From Nitrospirota bacterium (GTDB lineage: Bacteria; Nitrospirota; Thermodesulfovibrionia; UBA6902; BMS3Bbin08): a stretch of 6,523 nucleotides of DNA. Made by a program: the position numbers and the translations under genes. Below the pieces are notes generated by a model. It was not told the DNA's origin, made no database searches, and saw only the letters and a list, made by a program, of their open reading frames with translations. Shown here one piece after another: positions 5,155 through 6,523 of this stretch (position 1 is the stretch's first letter; every line of letters begins with the position of its first letter). Where the stretch lies: the NCBI GenBank assembly GCA_016208845.1, contig JACQXH010000264.1:1-6523 (forward strand), given 5' to 3'.

Positions 5155-5282
5155 ACCGCTTACGTGCGTGATCTCTCACGAGCCCTTTGTGCCTTTATCT
5201 TGCAAGGGGGTAGACCTGTCCATCGTATGCCTTCTAAGTCAATGACTGTTATGCTTTTAATTCTGCTTGCCAAGAAGACCCG

Positions 5283-5394
5283 GGGTCAGATTCCACAAGA
5301 ATACACGGCGGACAAGCTCGTTTCCTGTATCTGCAATTTCAGTCCCCAGCCTTTTCCAGCTTCCCGACCAATAACTCAATATTTAGTCTGACCC
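5283..5394. repeat. REP-like inverted pair with GGGTCAGA ends
   Basis: GGGTCAGATT (5283-5292) faces TTAGTCTGACCC (5383-5394), so the 8-base ends GGGTCAGA/TCTGACCC are inverted over about 112 bases. This second end type (GGGTCAGA) also recalls REP ends near Y1 transposases. Minus-strand frames inside show short protein-like pieces (for example LNIELLVGKLEKAGD then a stop), which may be gene debris. Confidence 0.4.
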
Positions 5395-5607
5395 TCTTCT
5401 CTCAGATTGTGTGGATCTCAGTCGGATTAGTTTACATCCGGCCCTGCACAAACCGCTTGATTAAATTGACTATCCTTTAAAATCAATAGGTTGTCAGGCA
5501 GGCATATATCTTGCTTTAATTATCTGGTGGCAATAGCCATTTATCGAAGTAATCTGAGTACGCATGAATTGTCTTGAAATTGTTTCACTGACAATATAGC
5601 ATATTTT

Positions 5608-5632
5608 TTCGCAGATAGGGCTTATCTGCGAA
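5608..5632. repeat. Perfect 10-bp inverted repeat (hairpin)
   Basis: TTCGCAGATA and TATCTGCGAA flank the loop GGGCT. The T-run (5604-5609) is on the 5' side for plus-strand reading, and minus-strand reading gives A's after the stem, so it is not an intrinsic terminator in either direction. It lies 92 bases before the TSP1-repeat gene and could be an operator or mRNA leader stem. Confidence 0.6.
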
Positions 5633-5724
5633 TAGAAGTTCAAATCATTAATTTATATTATCGATTCCATAGCCGCAGTTACGAGCAGGAATCAGTATCA
5701 TTCTTTTTTCTTACTTTGAATCAG

Positions 5725-6523
5725 ATGAAAAGTAATTATTTATCCCTCTTTTTTTTATTGATACTATCTGTTTTCGTCCTGTTTACACCCTACTCCCATG
5801 CCTCGATAGAACTTACCGGCAAAGAGACAAATGTCATCGGCAGTACTACTGTTACGTGGGGATCAAGCTTTCGCGATAACAGATATGTCCCCTGCGCCGC
5901 GATCACGATGATCTTGAAATGGAGTGTTGATGCCGGAAAGGCGACATACCATGATATTGAATTAAAGCATTTTATCCCTGCAGTGAAAAATGCTCCTGTC
6001 ACCGGAGAAATACTTTCGGTCAAACTGATAGATGATTCTGAAGACGGACATGGTACGGCAGAGATAAAACTCCGGTTTACTAACCTCCATCATGACAAAA
6101 AGAAAAATGAAGTTATGGGGTCTGCCGGATTTCACCTTGTGCTCAATGTTGACAAGGACGGGAACGGCGTAGCTGAAACATTAACGAAATTTGGCGTAAA
6201 CCTCTATGTGCGGGCTGAAGCAGGTAGCCAGCCATGCGTTATTCCTGTTGATTGCGTAGTAAGCAACTGGAGTGACTGGGGTACGTGTTCAGCATCATGC
6301 GGAGGTGGAACTCAGGCAAGAACAAGGACTATAGTTACACCTCCAGCTACTGGCGGCGCAGAATGTCCTGCACTGTCAGAGGAACAGTCGTGTAATACAC
6401 ATGCATGTCCTGTTTATGGATGGGTAACCGGAGGCTGGAGTGAGTGTTCCAAAGAATGCGGCGGCGGAACACAGATGCGTACAGTTGAGTGCAGGGAAAT
6501 TAACACCGGACAATCGGCAGATG
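5725..6523 (+). CDS. Partial exported protein with thrombospondin type 1 repeats, runs off right edge
   Basis: An open frame of 266 codons continues to the window edge. Residues 1-26 are a Sec signal peptide: K2, a hydrophobic core (L6-F20) and cleavage after S-H-A (24-26). Residues 27-168 form a beta-rich domain I do not recognise, ending with D-K-D-G-N-G (143-148), similar to calcium-binding loops. Two thrombospondin type 1 repeats follow. The first (about 179-229) has W182, W185, C188, C192, the CGGGTQxRxR motif, and C214, C223, C228. The second (from 231) has W233, W238, C241, C245, CGGGTQMR and C256, and is cut by the edge. Six or more disulfide cysteines fit an extracellular or periplasmic location. 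ATG 5725 has no clear ribosome binding site, but the signal peptide fits it well; a TTG at 5716 is possible. TSP1 repeats usually mediate adhesion or matrix binding. Confidence 0.87.
   Translation, partial: MKSNYLSLFFLLILSVFVLFTPYSHASIELTGKETNVIGSTTVTWGSSFRDNRYVPCAAITMILKWSVDAGKATYHDIELKHFIPAVKNAPVTGEILSVKLIDDSEDGHGTAEIKLRFTNLHHDKKKNEVMGSAGFHLVLNVDKDGNGVAETLTKFGVNLYVRAEAGSQPCVIPVDCVVSNWSDWGTCSASCGGGTQARTRTIVTPPATGGAECPALSEEQSCNTHACPVYGWVTGGWSECSKECGGGTQMRTVECREINTGQSAD

Larger units (their letters stand above)
5155..5724. other. Non-coding stretch with repeat debris between ATPase and TSP1-repeat gene
   Basis: No convincing gene is found. A 75-codon GTG-started frame (5164-5391) lacks a ribosome binding site, has unlikely composition and ends inside a repeat arm. 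The stretch holds a small stem CGTGA/TCACG (5167-5180) without a T-run, an inverted pair of GGGTCAGA ends (5283-5394), ATTGTC/GACAAT half-sites (5568-5573, 5590-5595) and a perfect 10-bp hairpin (5608-5632). No clear terminator follows the ATPase and no clear promoter precedes 5725. Confidence 0.6.

Noticed and set aside
5164..5391. 75-codon GTG-started frame after the ATPase
   Set aside because: No ribosome binding site, no recognisable domain, and its end lies in an inverted-repeat arm.
5608..5632. Intrinsic terminator for the ATPase
   Set aside because: The stem is perfect, but the T-run precedes it on the plus strand and becomes an A-run after it on the minus strand; it is also 450 bases from the ATPase stop.
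5460..5724. Riboswitch in the leader of the TSP1-repeat gene
   Set aside because: I compared it with the c-di-GMP (GEMM) consensus core and found no match; only simple stems are visible.

Overview
This looks like an accessory stretch of a bacterial chromosome. It has canonical sigma70-type promoter boxes, GGAGG ribosome binding sites, a tRNA-Leu with encoded CCA, a Sec-type signal peptide and moderate GC with AT-rich spacers. The gene families (DUF2007 zinc-ribbon proteins, TumE/TumA and RES/Xre modules, DUF4143 ATPases, exported TSP1-repeat proteins) and the GGGGAC-type repeat ends recall environmental Nitrospirota or Desulfobacterota (delta-proteobacterial) genomes. That placement is an inference from style; nothing here fixes the taxon.

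Layout. 1-269 (minus) is the N-terminal part of a two-helix membrane protein that runs off the left edge. 341-793 (minus) is a zinc-ribbon/DUF2007 protein followed by a weak terminator-like hairpin. 899-1547 (plus) is a TumE-family toxin and its winged-helix TumA-type antitoxin, overlapping, with a promoter that would make the toxin mRNA leaderless. 1630-1716 (minus) is tRNA-Leu(UAA). 1717-2309 is a gene-poor stretch with a possible C-terminal gene remnant and repeat-like debris. 2310-3277 (minus) is an Xre/DUF2384 antitoxin and a RES-domain toxin, overlapping by GTGA, behind a near-consensus promoter with palindromes. 3442-3496 is a minus-strand intrinsic terminator. 3533-3624 is a short REP/MITE-like element that abuts the stop codon of a small two-CxxC-pair zinc protein (3625-3858, minus). 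4021-5154 (plus) is an AAA ATPase with DUF4143/PD-(D/E)XK C-terminus, driven by a near-consensus promoter whose spacer is a perfect inverted repeat. 5155-5724 is non-coding with another repeat pair and a perfect hairpin. 5725-6523 (plus) is an exported protein with thrombospondin type 1 repeats that runs off the right edge.

How it fits together. The genes do not form one pathway. The window is a patchwork of small self-regulating units: two toxin-antitoxin operons, each with the DNA-binding antitoxin as the likely autoregulator, and a lone DUF4143 ATPase with its own operator-like site. Short repeats lie between them, next to a tRNA gene. No transposase, integrase or CRISPR array is visible. 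I see no clear new system; the least ordinary points are the promoter/operator architectures, the repeat that appears to end the zinc-protein gene, the basic linker in the Xre antitoxin, and the TSP1-repeat exported protein.
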